5,513 bases of DNA, taken from NCBI RefSeq assembly GCF_000613185.1, contig NZ_CCBB010000005.1:1-5513 (forward strand). The letters run 5' to 3'. The translations under genes were made by a program, and so were the position numbers. Each line of letters begins with the position of its first letter. The first letter of the stretch is position 1. Below, one piece after another: positions 1-4,302 of the stretch. The notes beneath the pieces are model-generated. The model did no database searches. It saw nothing but the letters and a program-made list of their open reading frames with translations, and had not been told where the DNA came from. The DNA is from Mycolicibacterium cosmeticum (GTDB lineage Bacteria > Actinomycetota > Actinomycetes > Mycobacteriales > Mycobacteriaceae).

Positions 1-127
1 CTTATCACCTTCTTGAAGGCTTCCCATTCATTCAGGAACCGCCTTCTGGTGATTTGCAAGAACGCGTACTTATTCGCCACCATGATTATGACCAGTGTTT
101 CCAGTCCGTTCAGTTGTTGCAGTGGAA
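1..127. repeat. Left copy of 127-bp terminal direct repeat (circular contig overlap)
   Basis: These 127 bases are identical to 5387-5513. The copy lies within the coding sequence of F and reads in frame across the join, so it is not a biological terminal repeat. A 127-base overlap equals a k-mer size commonly used by de Bruijn assemblers, and 5513 minus 127 is 5386, the phiX174 genome length. One copy should be trimmed to obtain the circle. Confidence 0.97.
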
Positions 128-200
128 TAGTCAGGTTAAATTTAATGTGACCGTTTATCGCAATCTGCCGACCACTCGCGATTCAATCATGACTTCGTGA
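1..200 (+). CDS. F: Major capsid protein F, C-terminal part (continues from the right edge)
   Basis: This is the 3' end of the major capsid gene, split by the arbitrary opening of the circle. Base 1 is the second base of codon 362; bases 3-197 encode residues 363-427, beginning YHLLEGFPF and ending RDSIMTS, with TGA at 198-200. F is the eight-stranded jelly-roll protein that builds the T=1 icosahedral shell from 60 copies. Joined with 4303-5386 it gives a 427-codon gene (426 residues after Met removal), the expected phiX174 length. It is followed by a 110-base spacer containing a hairpin, then the spike gene G. The apparent truncation is an artefact of contig ends, not a broken gene. Confidence 0.97.
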   Translation, partial: YHLLEGFPFIQEPPSGDLQERVLIRHHDYDQCFQSVQLLQWNSQVKFNVTVYRNLPTTRDSIMTS

Positions 201-231
201 TAAAAGATTGAGTGTGAGGTTATAACGCCGA

Positions 232-259
232 AGCGGTAAAAATTTTAATTTTTGCCGCT
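232..259 (+). terminator. F-G intergenic hairpin (probable terminator T_F)
   Basis: Bases 232-242 (AGCGGTAAAAA) pair with 249-259 (TTTTTGCCGCT) in an 11-bp stem, with one G-T pair, around a six-base A/T loop. It begins 32 bases after the F stop. The U-rich 3' arm contributes to the stem instead of following it, so this is not a textbook intrinsic terminator; phiX174 is known to have leaky terminators after J, F, G and H, and the position fits T_F. The left arm overlaps an AAGCGG motif (231-236) typical of primosome assembly sites, so the fold may serve on the DNA strand as well as in RNA. Confidence 0.6.
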
Positions 260-297
260 GAGGGGTTGACCAAGCGAAGCGCGGTAGGTTTTCTGCT

Positions 298-303
298 TAG
301 GAG
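298..303 (+). promoter_or_regulatory. Ribosome binding site of gene G
   Basis: TAGGAG lies seven bases upstream of ATG 311. It fixes the G start at 311; the frame stays open upstream to a TTG at 266, but that codon lies within the structured spacer and has no comparable Shine-Dalgarno sequence. Confidence 0.85.
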
Positions 304-310
304 TTTAATC

Positions 311-838
311 ATGTTTCAGACTTTTATTTCTCGCCATAATTCAAACTTTTTTTCTGATAAGCTGGTTCTCACTTCTGTTACTCCAGCTTCTTCGGCACCT
401 GTTTTACAGACACCTAAAGCTACATCGTCAACGTTATATTTTGATAGTTTGACGGTTAATGCTGGTAATGGTGGTTTTCTTCATTGCATTCAGATGGATA
501 CATCTGTCAACGCCGCTAATCAGGTTGTTTCTGTTGGTGCTGATATTGCTTTTGATGCCGACCCTAAATTTTTTGCCTGTTTGGTTCGCTTTGAGTCTTC
601 TTCGGTTCCGACTACCCTCCCGACTGCCTATGATGTTTATCCTTTGGATGGTCGCCATGATGGTGGTTATTATACCGTCAAGGACTGTGTGACTATTGAC
701 GTCCTTCCCCGTACGCCGGGCAATAATGTTTATGTTGGTTTCATGGTTTGGTCTAACTTTACCGCTACTAAATGCCGCGGATTGGTTTCGCTGAATCAGG
801 TTATTAAAGAGATTATTTGTCTCCAGCCACTTAAGTGA
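311..838 (+). CDS. G: Major spike protein G
   Basis: G forms the twelve pentameric spikes (60 copies) at the fivefold vertices of the virion and takes part in recognition of host lipopolysaccharide. The 175-residue product starts [10 protein letters not shown] and ends CLQPLK, matching phiX174 G in length and sequence as I remember it. It is a compact beta-barrel protein; no signal peptide or membrane segment is visible, as expected for a cytoplasmic capsid component. The start is ATG 311, supported by TAGGAG at 298-303. The stop TGA (836-838) is eight bases before gene H, whose ribosome site overlaps it, so the two are probably translated together. Residue 113 is Asp (GAT, 647-649), where my recollection of the reference has Asn (AAT); this and the silent T at 727 match the commercial am3 stock. 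Confidence 0.97.
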
Positions 839-846
839 GGTGATTT

Positions 847-1833
847 ATGTTTGGTGCTATTGCTGGCGGTATTGCTTCTGCTCTTGCTGGTGGCGCCATG
901 TCTAAATTGTTTGGAGGCGGTCAAAAAGCCGCCTCCGGTGGCATTCAAGGTGATGTGCTTGCTACCGATAACAATACTGTAGGCATGGGTGATGCTGGTA
1001 TTAAATCTGCCATTCAAGGCTCTAATGTTCCTAACCCTGATGAGGCCGTCCCTAGTTTTGTTTCTGGTGCTATGGCTAAAGCTGGTAAAGGACTTCTTGA
1101 AGGTACGTTGCAGGCTGGCACTTCTGCCGTTTCTGATAAGTTGCTTGATTTGGTTGGACTTGGTGGCAAGTCTGCCGCTGATAAAGGAAAGGATACTCGT
1201 GATTATCTTGCTGCTGCATTTCCTGAGCTTAATGCTTGGGAGCGTGCTGGTGCTGATGCTTCCTCTGCTGGTATGGTTGACGCCGGATTTGAGAATCAAA
1301 AAGAGCTTACTAAAATGCAACTGGACAATCAGAAAGAGATTGCCGAGATGCAAAATGAGACTCAAAAAGAGATTGCTGGCATTCAGTCGGCGACTTCACG
1401 CCAGAATACGAAAGACCAGGTATATGCACAAAATGAGATGCTTGCTTATCAACAGAAGGAGTCTACTGCTCGCGTTGCGTCTATTATGGAAAACACCAAT
1501 CTTTCCAAGCAACAGCAGGTTTCCGAGATTATGCGCCAAATGCTTACTCAAGCTCAAACGGCTGGTCAGTATTTTACCAATGACCAAATCAAAGAAATGA
1601 CTCGCAAGGTTAGTGCTGAGGTTGACTTAGTTCATCAGCAAACGCAGAATCAGCGGTATGGCTCTTCTCATATTGGCGCTACTGCAAAGGATATTTCTAA
1701 TGTCGTCACTGATGCTGCTTCTGGTGTGGTTGATATTTTTCATGGTATTGATAAAGCTGTTGCCGATACTTGGAACAATTTCTGGAAAGACGGTAAAGCT
1801 GATGGTATTGGCTCTAATTTGTCTAGGAAATAA
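847..1833 (+). CDS. H: DNA pilot protein H (minor spike)
   Basis: H is a minor virion protein of about 10-12 copies that delivers the genome: after attachment it assembles into an alpha-helical tube spanning the periplasm. The 328-residue length is that of phiX174 H. Residues 3-26 are Gly/Ala-rich and hydrophobic ([14 protein letters not shown]), consistent with an N-terminal membrane-inserting segment. Residues about 145-260 are rich in Gln, Glu, Lys and Asn and read as a long coiled coil, including three 11-residue repeats at 150-182. The C-terminal part has a second hydrophobic, aromatic segment ([20 protein letters not shown]). The start is ATG 847, with GAGG (837-840) six bases upstream, overlapping the G stop. 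The gene is followed by the promoter-terminator cluster before A. Confidence 0.97.
   Translation: MFGAIAGGIASALAGGAMSKLFGGGQKAASGGIQGDVLATDNNTVGMGDAGIKSAIQGSNVPNPDEAVPSFVSGAMAKAGKGLLEGTLQAGTSAVSDKLLDLVGLGGKSAADKGKDTRDYLAAAFPELNAWERAGADASSAGMVDAGFENQKELTKMQLDNQKEIAEMQNETQKEIAGIQSATSRQNTKDQVYAQNEMLAYQQKESTARVASIMENTNLSKQQQVSEIMRQMLTQAQTAGQYFTNDQIKEMTRKVSAEVDLVHQQTQNQRYGSSHIGATAKDISNVVTDAASGVVDIFHGIDKAVADTWNNFWKDGKADGIGSNLSRK
1294..1392 (+). repeat. Three tandem 33-bp (11-residue) repeats in H
   Basis: Units at 1294-1326, 1327-1359 and 1360-1392 encode [22 protein letters not shown] and [11 protein letters not shown]. Similarity is visible in DNA as well as protein: each unit has a CA(A/G)AAAGAG core. 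An 11-residue (hendecad) period favours nearly straight, untwisted coiled coils, which fits the straight helical barrel known for the H tube. Confidence 0.85.
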
Positions 1834-1842
1834 CCGTCAGGA

Positions 1843-1871
1843 TTGACACCCTCCCAATTGTATGTTTTCAT
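1843..1871 (+). promoter_or_regulatory. Promoter P_A for gene A
   Basis: A perfect -35 hexamer TTGACA lies at 1843-1848. The -10 is less clear: TATGTT at 1861-1866 resembles the consensus but leaves only a 12-base spacer, while TTTCAT at 1866-1871 has the ideal 17-base spacer but a weak match. From memory, in vitro A transcripts begin AAAUCUUGG, which would put the start at 1878. This is the promoter for early replication functions (A, A*). Confidence 0.6.
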
Positions 1872-1896
1872 GCCTCCAAATCTTGGAGGCTTTTTT
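1872..1896 (+). terminator. Intrinsic terminator after H (T_H)
   Basis: GCCTCCAA (1872-1879) pairs perfectly with TTGGAGGC (1883-1890) around a three-base loop and is followed directly by six T (1891-1896). This is the only textbook intrinsic terminator in the window. It closes transcription of the capsid genes after H. Its T tract abuts the ATG of gene A and its 3' arm contains the Shine-Dalgarno sequence of A. Confidence 0.9.
1884..1889 (+). promoter_or_regulatory. Ribosome binding site of gene A inside the terminator stem
   Basis: TGGAGG is seven bases before ATG 1897 and selects that start over an upstream TTG at 1843 in the same frame, which is itself the start of the -35 hexamer. In a read-through transcript the site would be paired in the hairpin; a transcript starting at about 1878 would lack most of the 5' arm and leave it free. 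Confidence 0.8.
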
Positions 1897-3438
1897 ATGG
1901 TTCGTTCTTATTACCCTTCTGAATGTCACGCTGATTATTTTGACTTTGAGCGTATCGAGGCTCTTAAACCTGCTATTGAGGCTTGTGGCATTTCTACTCT
2001 TTCTCAATCCCCAATGCTTGGCTTCCATAAGCAGATGGATAACCGCATCAAGCTCTTGGAAGAGATTCTGTCTTTTCGTATGCAGGGCGTTGAGTTCGAT
2101 AATGGTGATATGTATGTTGACGGCCATAAGGCTGCTTCTGACGTTCGTGATGAGTTTGTATCTGTTACTGAGAAGTTAATGGATGAATTGGCACAATGCT
2201 ACAATGTGCTCCCCCAACTTGATATTAATAACACTATAGACCACCGCCCCGAAGGGGACGAAAAATGGTTTTTAGAGAACGAGAAGACGGTTACGCAGTT
2301 TTGCCGCAAGCTGGCTGCTGAACGCCCTCTTAAGGATATTCGCGATGAGTATAATTACCCCAAAAAGAAAGGTATTAAGGATGAGTGTTCAAGATTGCTG
2401 GAGGCCTCCACTATGAAATCGCGTAGAGGCTTTGCTATTCAGCGTTTGATGAATGCAATGCGACAGGCTCATGCTGATGGTTGGTTTATCGTTTTTGACA
2501 CTCTCACGTTGGCTGACGACCGATTAGAGGCGTTTTATGATAATCCCAATGCTTTGCGTGACTATTTTCGTGATATTGGTCGTATGGTTCTTGCTGCCGA
2601 GGGTCGCAAGGCTAATGATTCACACGCCGACTGCTATCAGTATTTTTGTGTGCCTGAGTATGGTACAGCTAATGGCCGTCTTCATTTCCATGCGGTGCAC
2701 TTTATGCGGACACTTCCTACAGGTAGCGTTGACCCTAATTTTGGTCGTCGGGTACGCAATCGCCGCCAGTTAAATAGCTTGCAAAATACGTGGCCTTATG
2801 GTTACAGTATGCCCATCGCAGTTCGCTACACGCAGGACGCTTTTTCACGTTCTGGTTGGTTGTGGCCTGTTGATGCTAAAGGTGAGCCGCTTAAAGCTAC
2901 CAGTTATATGGCTGTTGGTTTCTATGTGGCTAAATACGTTAACAAAAAGTCAGATATGGACCTTGCTGCTAAAGGTCTAGGAGCTAAAGAATGGAACAAC
3001 TCACTAAAAACCAAGCTGTCGCTACTTCCCAAGAAGCTGTTCAGAATCAGAATGAGCCGCAACTTCGGGATGAAAATGCTCACAATGACAAATCTGTCCA
3101 CGGAGTGCTTAATCCAACTTACCAAGCTGGGTTACGACGCGACGCCGTTCAACCAGATATTGAAGCAGAACGCAAAAAGAGAGATGAGATTGAGGCTGGG
3201 AAAAGTTACTGTAGCCGACGTTTTGGCGGCGCAACCTGTGACGACAAATCTGCTCAAATTTATGCGCGCTTCGATAAAAATGATTGGCGTATCCAACCTG
3301 CAGAGTTTTATCGCTTCCATGACGCAGAAGTTAACACTTTCGGATATTTCTGATGAGTCGAAAAATTATCTTGATAAAGCAGGAATTACTACTGCTTGTT
3401 TACGAATTAAATCGAAGTGGACTGCTGGCGGAAAATGA
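1897..3438 (+). CDS. A: Replication initiator protein A (HUH endonuclease, rolling-circle replication)
   Basis: A nicks the viral strand of RF DNA at the origin, stays covalently bound to the new 5' end, works with host Rep helicase during rolling-circle synthesis, and cuts and religates unit-length circles. The 513-residue length is that of phiX174 A. HUH-superfamily motifs are visible: motif 1 FDTLTL at residues 200-205, the metal-binding motif 2 His-Phe-His at 263-265, and motif 3 YVAKYVNK with the paired catalytic tyrosines Tyr343 and Tyr347. ATG 1897 is preferred because TGGAGG lies seven bases upstream; the frame extends to a TTG at 1843 without a ribosome site. The gene contains its own target, the origin at 2215-2244, and hosts the A* start, the B promoter, nearly all of gene B in another frame, and part of K. 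Its stop overlaps the C start (ATGA). Confidence 0.98.
   Translation: MVRSYYPSECHADYFDFERIEALKPAIEACGISTLSQSPMLGFHKQMDNRIKLLEEILSFRMQGVEFDNGDMYVDGHKAASDVRDEFVSVTEKLMDELAQCYNVLPQLDINNTIDHRPEGDEKWFLENEKTVTQFCRKLAAERPLKDIRDEYNYPKKKGIKDECSRLLEASTMKSRRGFAIQRLMNAMRQAHADGWFIVFDTLTLADDRLEAFYDNPNALRDYFRDIGRMVLAAEGRKANDSHADCYQYFCVPEYGTANGRLHFHAVHFMRTLPTGSVDPNFGRRVRNRRQLNSLQNTWPYGYSMPIAVRYTQDAFSRSGWLWPVDAKGEPLKATSYMAVGFYVAKYVNKKSDMDLAAKGLGAKEWNNSLKTKLSLLPKKLFRIRMSRNFGMKMLTMTNLSTECLIQLTKLGYDATPFNQILKQNAKREMRLRLGKVTVADVLAAQPVTTNLLKFMRASIKMIGVSNLQSFIASMTQKLTLSDISDESKNYLDKAGITTACLRIKSKWTAGGK
2215..2244 (+). other. Plus-strand replication origin (gene A nick site)
   Basis: This 30-base segment matches the conserved microvirus origin. 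It begins CAACTTGATATTAATAAC and ends CTATAGACCAC. Protein A is known to cleave after the G of CAACTTG, between 2221 and 2222, leaving a 3' OH for leading-strand synthesis. The parts are the nick sequence CAACTTGATA, an A/T-rich core that eases unwinding, and the right-hand A-binding half. It is within gene A, so it also encodes residues near 107-116 of the protein. A CCCC-GAA-GGGG hairpin (2247-2257) follows three bases later. Confidence 0.95.
2399..2410 (+). promoter_or_regulatory. Ribosome binding site of A* within a 12-bp palindrome
   Basis: TGGAGGCCTCCA is a perfect 12-bp palindrome whose left half, TGGAGG (2399-2404), is the Shine-Dalgarno sequence for the internal ATG at 2413, eight bases downstream. 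It also supplies a StuI site (AGGCCT), at the position where I recall the single StuI site of phiX174. Hairpin formation within one RNA molecule would be limited by loop constraints. Confidence 0.75.
2413..3438 (+). CDS. A*: Protein A* (in-frame internal start within A)
   Basis: A* is the 341-residue C-terminal product of gene A, made from ATG 2413 (codon 173 of [11 protein letters not shown]) in the same frame. It keeps all the catalytic motifs seen in A, including the His-Phe-His site and the paired tyrosines. In phiX174 it is known to cut and rejoin single-stranded DNA, to inhibit host DNA replication, and to contribute to superinfection exclusion; it is not essential. The start is supported by TGGAGG eight bases upstream. 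It ends at the same TGA as A, overlapping the C start. Like A, it contains most of gene B in another frame. Confidence 0.93.
   Translation: MKSRRGFAIQRLMNAMRQAHADGWFIVFDTLTLADDRLEAFYDNPNALRDYFRDIGRMVLAAEGRKANDSHADCYQYFCVPEYGTANGRLHFHAVHFMRTLPTGSVDPNFGRRVRNRRQLNSLQNTWPYGYSMPIAVRYTQDAFSRSGWLWPVDAKGEPLKATSYMAVGFYVAKYVNKKSDMDLAAKGLGAKEWNNSLKTKLSLLPKKLFRIRMSRNFGMKMLTMTNLSTECLIQLTKLGYDATPFNQILKQNAKREMRLRLGKVTVADVLAAQPVTTNLLKFMRASIKMIGVSNLQSFIASMTQKLTLSDISDESKNYLDKAGITTACLRIKSKWTAGGK
2779..2815 (+). promoter_or_regulatory. Promoter P_B upstream of gene B
   Basis: TTGCAA (2779-2784) and TACAGT (2803-2808) are separated by 18 bases. They predict a start near 2815, at AUCGCAG, which agrees with my recollection of the B mRNA 5' end. 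The promoter is inside the A coding sequence and would drive B, K, C and downstream genes. Confidence 0.6.
2991..3353 (+). CDS. B: Internal scaffolding protein B
   Basis: B is the 120-residue internal scaffold (60 copies) that binds F pentamers, drives procapsid formation and is expelled as DNA enters. It starts [10 protein letters not shown] and ends VNTFGYF; the aromatic C-terminus is the part known to contact F. The composition is strongly hydrophilic (Gln, Asn, Asp, Glu, Lys, Arg), with a charged helix [18 protein letters not shown] around residues 58-71, consistent with a flexible scaffold. The start is ATG 2991, with TAGGAG (2978-2983) seven bases upstream. The whole gene lies inside A and A* in another frame. 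Its TGA (3351-3353) shares one base with the K start (TGATG), suggesting translational coupling. Promoter P_B is about 180 bases upstream. Confidence 0.97.
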   Translation: MEQLTKNQAVATSQEAVQNQNEPQLRDENAHNDKSVHGVLNPTYQAGLRRDAVQPDIEAERKKRDEIEAGKSYCSRRFGGATCDDKSAQIYARFDKNDWRIQPAEFYRFHDAEVNTFGYF

Positions 3439-3523
3439 GAAAATTCGACCTATCCTTGCGCAGCTCGAGAAGCTCTTACTTTGCGACCTTTCGCCATCAA
3501 CTAACGATTCTGTCAAAAACTGA
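3353..3523 (+). CDS. K: Protein K (small overlapping gene, affects burst size)
   Basis: K encodes 56 residues, [19 protein letters not shown] at the N-terminus and [10 protein letters not shown] at the C-terminus, ending at TGA 3521-3523. It overlaps the end of A and the start of C in the remaining frame. The Leu/Ile-rich first third fits the membrane association reported for K. K is nonessential in phiX174 and is reported to raise burst size; its mechanism is unsettled. No good Shine-Dalgarno sequence precedes it (only CGGAT around 3341-3345), and its ATG overlaps the stop of B as TGATG, so it is probably expressed by reinitiation after B. It was chosen despite its small size because position, length and sequence match the known gene. 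Confidence 0.93.
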   Translation: MSRKIILIKQELLLLVYELNRSGLLAENEKIRPILAQLEKLLLCDLSPSTNDSVKN

Positions 3524-3695
3524 CGCGTTGGATGAGGAGAAGTGGCTTAATATGCTTGGCACGTTCGTCAAGGACTGGTTTAGATATGAGTCACATTTTG
3601 TTCATGGTAGAGATTCTCTTGTTGACATTTTAAAAGAGCGTGGATTACTATCTGAGTCCGATGCTGTTCAACCACTAATAGGTAAGAAATCATGA
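3435..3695 (+). CDS. C: Protein C (switch to single-strand DNA synthesis and packaging)
   Basis: C is an 86-residue protein ([10 protein letters not shown] to LIGKKS) that in phiX174 associates with the A-Rep-origin preinitiation complex and directs it from RF replication to synthesis of single-stranded DNA into procapsids. The N-terminus is basic and Ser-rich, and the centre contains an acidic-aromatic stretch ([19 protein letters not shown]). ATG 3435 overlaps the A stop as ATGA, which points to coupled translation; the preceding GGCGGA is a weak ribosome site. The frame is open upstream, but the extension would lie in A and lacks a better start. Promoter P_D sits inside the gene. Its TGA overlaps the D start, again as ATGA. 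Confidence 0.96.
   Translation: MRKFDLSLRSSRSSYFATFRHQLTILSKTDALDEEKWLNMLGTFVKDWFRYESHFVHGRDSLVDILKERGLLSESDAVQPLIGKKS
3622..3660 (+). promoter_or_regulatory. Promoter P_D for the morphogenesis and lysis genes
   Basis: TTGACA (3622-3627) is a perfect -35, and TACTAT (3646-3651) is a good -10 at 18-base spacing. The predicted start is near 3660 (G of GATGC), which agrees with the recalled start of D mRNA. This best-formed promoter of the window feeds D, E, J, F, G and H, the most abundant products. Confidence 0.8.
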
Positions 3696-4150
3696 GTCAA
3701 GTTACTGAACAATCCGTACGTTTCCAGACCGCTTTGGCCTCTATTAAGCTCATTCAGGCTTCTGCCGTTTTGGATTTAACCGAAGATGATTTCGATTTTC
3801 TGACGAGTAACAAAGTTTGGATTGCTACTGACCGCTCTCGTGCTCGTCGCTGCGTTGAGGCTTGCGTTTATGGTACGCTGGACTTTGTAGGATACCCTCG
3901 CTTTCCTGCTCCTGTTGAGTTTATTGCTGCCGTCATTGCTTATTATGTTCATCCCGTCAACATTCAAACGGCCTGTCTCATCATGGAAGGCGCTGAATTT
4001 ACGGAAAACATTATTAATGGCGTCGAGCGTCCGGTTAAAGCCGCTGAATTGTTCGCGTTTACCTTGCGTGTACGCGCAGGAAACACTGACGTTCTTACTG
4101 ACGCAGAAGAAAACGTGCGTCAAAAATTACGTGCAGAAGGAGTGATGTAA
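3692..4150 (+). CDS. D: External scaffolding protein D
   Basis: D is the 152-residue external scaffold; 240 copies coat the procapsid, join F and G pentamers, and are lost on maturation. The sequence runs from [10 protein letters not shown] to KLRAEGVM and is rich in predicted helix, as expected for this all-helical protein. ATG 3692 has AGGT eight bases upstream and overlaps the C stop (ATGA); P_D lies about 30 bases before it, so D is among the most strongly expressed genes. Gene E is wholly contained in the +1 frame. Two differences from the recalled reference fall here, GTG to GTA at Val66 (3887-3889) and GCG to GCA at Ala148 (4133-4135); both are silent in D. The stop TAA shares its last base with the J start (TAATG). 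Confidence 0.97.
   Translation: MSQVTEQSVRFQTALASIKLIQASAVLDLTEDDFDFLTSNKVWIATDRSRARRCVEACVYGTLDFVGYPRFPAPVEFIAAVIAYYVHPVNIQTACLIMEGAEFTENIINGVERPVKAAELFAFTLRVRAGNTDVLTDAEENVRQKLRAEGVM
3857..3860 (+). promoter_or_regulatory. Ribosome binding site of gene E inside D
   Basis: GAGG lies nine bases before ATG 3870 within D codons. It supports 3870 as the true E start, upstream of the amber codon, rather than the TTG at 3915 that merely begins the open part of the frame. The short match and long spacing suit a gene that must be expressed weakly. Confidence 0.6.
3870..4145 (+). CDS. E: Lysis protein E, interrupted by an amber codon at position 7 (am3)
   Basis: E is a 91-codon lysis gene in the +1 frame of D. 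The protein inhibits MraY (phospho-MurNAc-pentapeptide translocase), blocking peptidoglycan precursor synthesis. Codons read MVRWTL, then TAG at 3888-3890 where the wild type has TGG (Trp7), then DTLAFLLLLSLLLPSLL and onward to VQKE. The transmembrane segment (about residues 10-28) and Pro21, known to be important for function, remain intact downstream, so the gene is otherwise normal and full length is expected only in an amber-suppressor host. Codon 89 is CAG (Gln), where I recall CGG (Arg). The mutation is silent in D. A TTG at 3915 opens the remaining frame but has no evident ribosome site, so restart is unlikely. Confidence 0.95.
4137..4145 (+). promoter_or_regulatory. Strong ribosome binding site of gene J
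   Basis: AAGGAGTGA is the longest anti-16S match in the window, with GGAG ending seven bases before ATG 4150. It lies within the last codons of D and E, and includes the E stop (TGA, 4143-4145). The base at 4135, two positions upstream, is one of the strain differences. Confidence 0.8.
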
Positions 4151-4266
4151 TGTCTAAAGGTAAAAAACGTTCTGGCGCTCGCCCTGGTCGTCCGCAGCCG
4201 TTGCGAGGTACTAAAGGCAAGCGTAAAGGCGCTCGTCTTTGGTATGTAGGTGGTCAACAATTTTAA
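4150..4266 (+). CDS. J: DNA-binding packaging protein J
   Basis: J encodes 38 residues, too short for many gene finders. Twelve are Lys or Arg, concentrated in two blocks (KGKKR near the N-terminus and KGKRKGAR at 22-29), separated by a Pro-rich stretch (RPGRPQP), and none are acidic. The C-terminus is LWYVGGQQF. This matches phiX174 J, which coats the single-stranded genome as it is packaged, displaces scaffold B, and tethers DNA to the inner F surface; 60 copies remain in the virion. ATG 4150 shares a base with the D stop (TAATG) and has the strongest ribosome site of the genome, fitting its high copy number. A hairpin follows directly before F. Confidence 0.96.
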   Translation: MSKGKKRSGARPGRPQPLRGTKGKRKGARLWYVGGQQF

Positions 4267-4270
4267 TTGC

Positions 4271-4286
4271 AGGGGCTTCGGCCCCT
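4271..4286 (+). terminator. J-F intergenic hairpin with UUCG tetraloop (probable T_J)
   Basis: AGGGGC (4271-4276) pairs with GCCCCT (4281-4286) around TTCG, giving the exceptionally stable C(UUCG)G tetraloop. No T tract follows, so termination should be weak. It could also serve as an RNA-stabilising or processing barrier between J and F. The F ribosome site (GAGG, 4292-4295) begins six bases after the stem. Confidence 0.65.
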
Positions 4287-4302
4287 TACTTGAGGATAAA
4301 TT

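Larger units (their letters stand above)
201..310 (+). other. F-G spacer with the primosome assembly site (complementary-strand origin, PriA/n' site)
   Basis: This 110-base spacer is the longest noncoding stretch in the genome. In phiX174 the F-G intercistronic region is known to hold the site where host PriA binds SSB-coated viral DNA and assembles the primosome, allowing DnaG priming and conversion of the single strand to duplex RF. Visible here are AAGCGG at 231-236, a strong hairpin at 232-259, and a second fold pairing CCAAGC (270-275) with GCTTAGG (295-301, one bulged A) around a GC-rich interior containing AAGCGAAGCGCGG. Which fold PriA recognises cannot be decided from sequence alone; from memory the effector is in the right half. 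The right end also carries the ribosome site of G. Confidence 0.75.

Noticed and set aside
266..310. N-terminal extension of G to TTG 266
   Set aside because: It would run through the structured F-G spacer; TAGGAG at 298-303 clearly serves ATG 311, and the known protein has 175 residues.
796..1365. 189-residue minus-strand open frame antisense to G/H
   Set aside because: It mirrors the repetitive, T-ending codons of H and has no initiation signals; its boundaries cross the G-H junction without any matching signal.
989..1600. 203-residue plus-strand frame inside H, very Leu-rich
   Set aside because: The Leu richness comes from reading Gln/Ala/Gly codons one base out of frame; no ribosome site was seen at its start, and no such phiX174 gene is known.
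1843..1896. N-terminal extension of A to TTG 1843
   Set aside because: It overlaps the -35 hexamer and the terminator; ATG 1897 has a proper ribosome site and gives the known 513 residues.
3776..4123. 115-residue minus-strand open frame antisense to D/E
   Set aside because: D and E already constrain this region in two frames and both match known proteins; the antisense frame has no signals.
3915..4145. Restart of E at TTG 3915, giving a 76-residue protein without the amber codon
   Set aside because: No Shine-Dalgarno sequence is evident upstream, and it would begin inside the transmembrane segment, removing the N-terminal residues before Pro21; am3 phage is known to be lysis defective.
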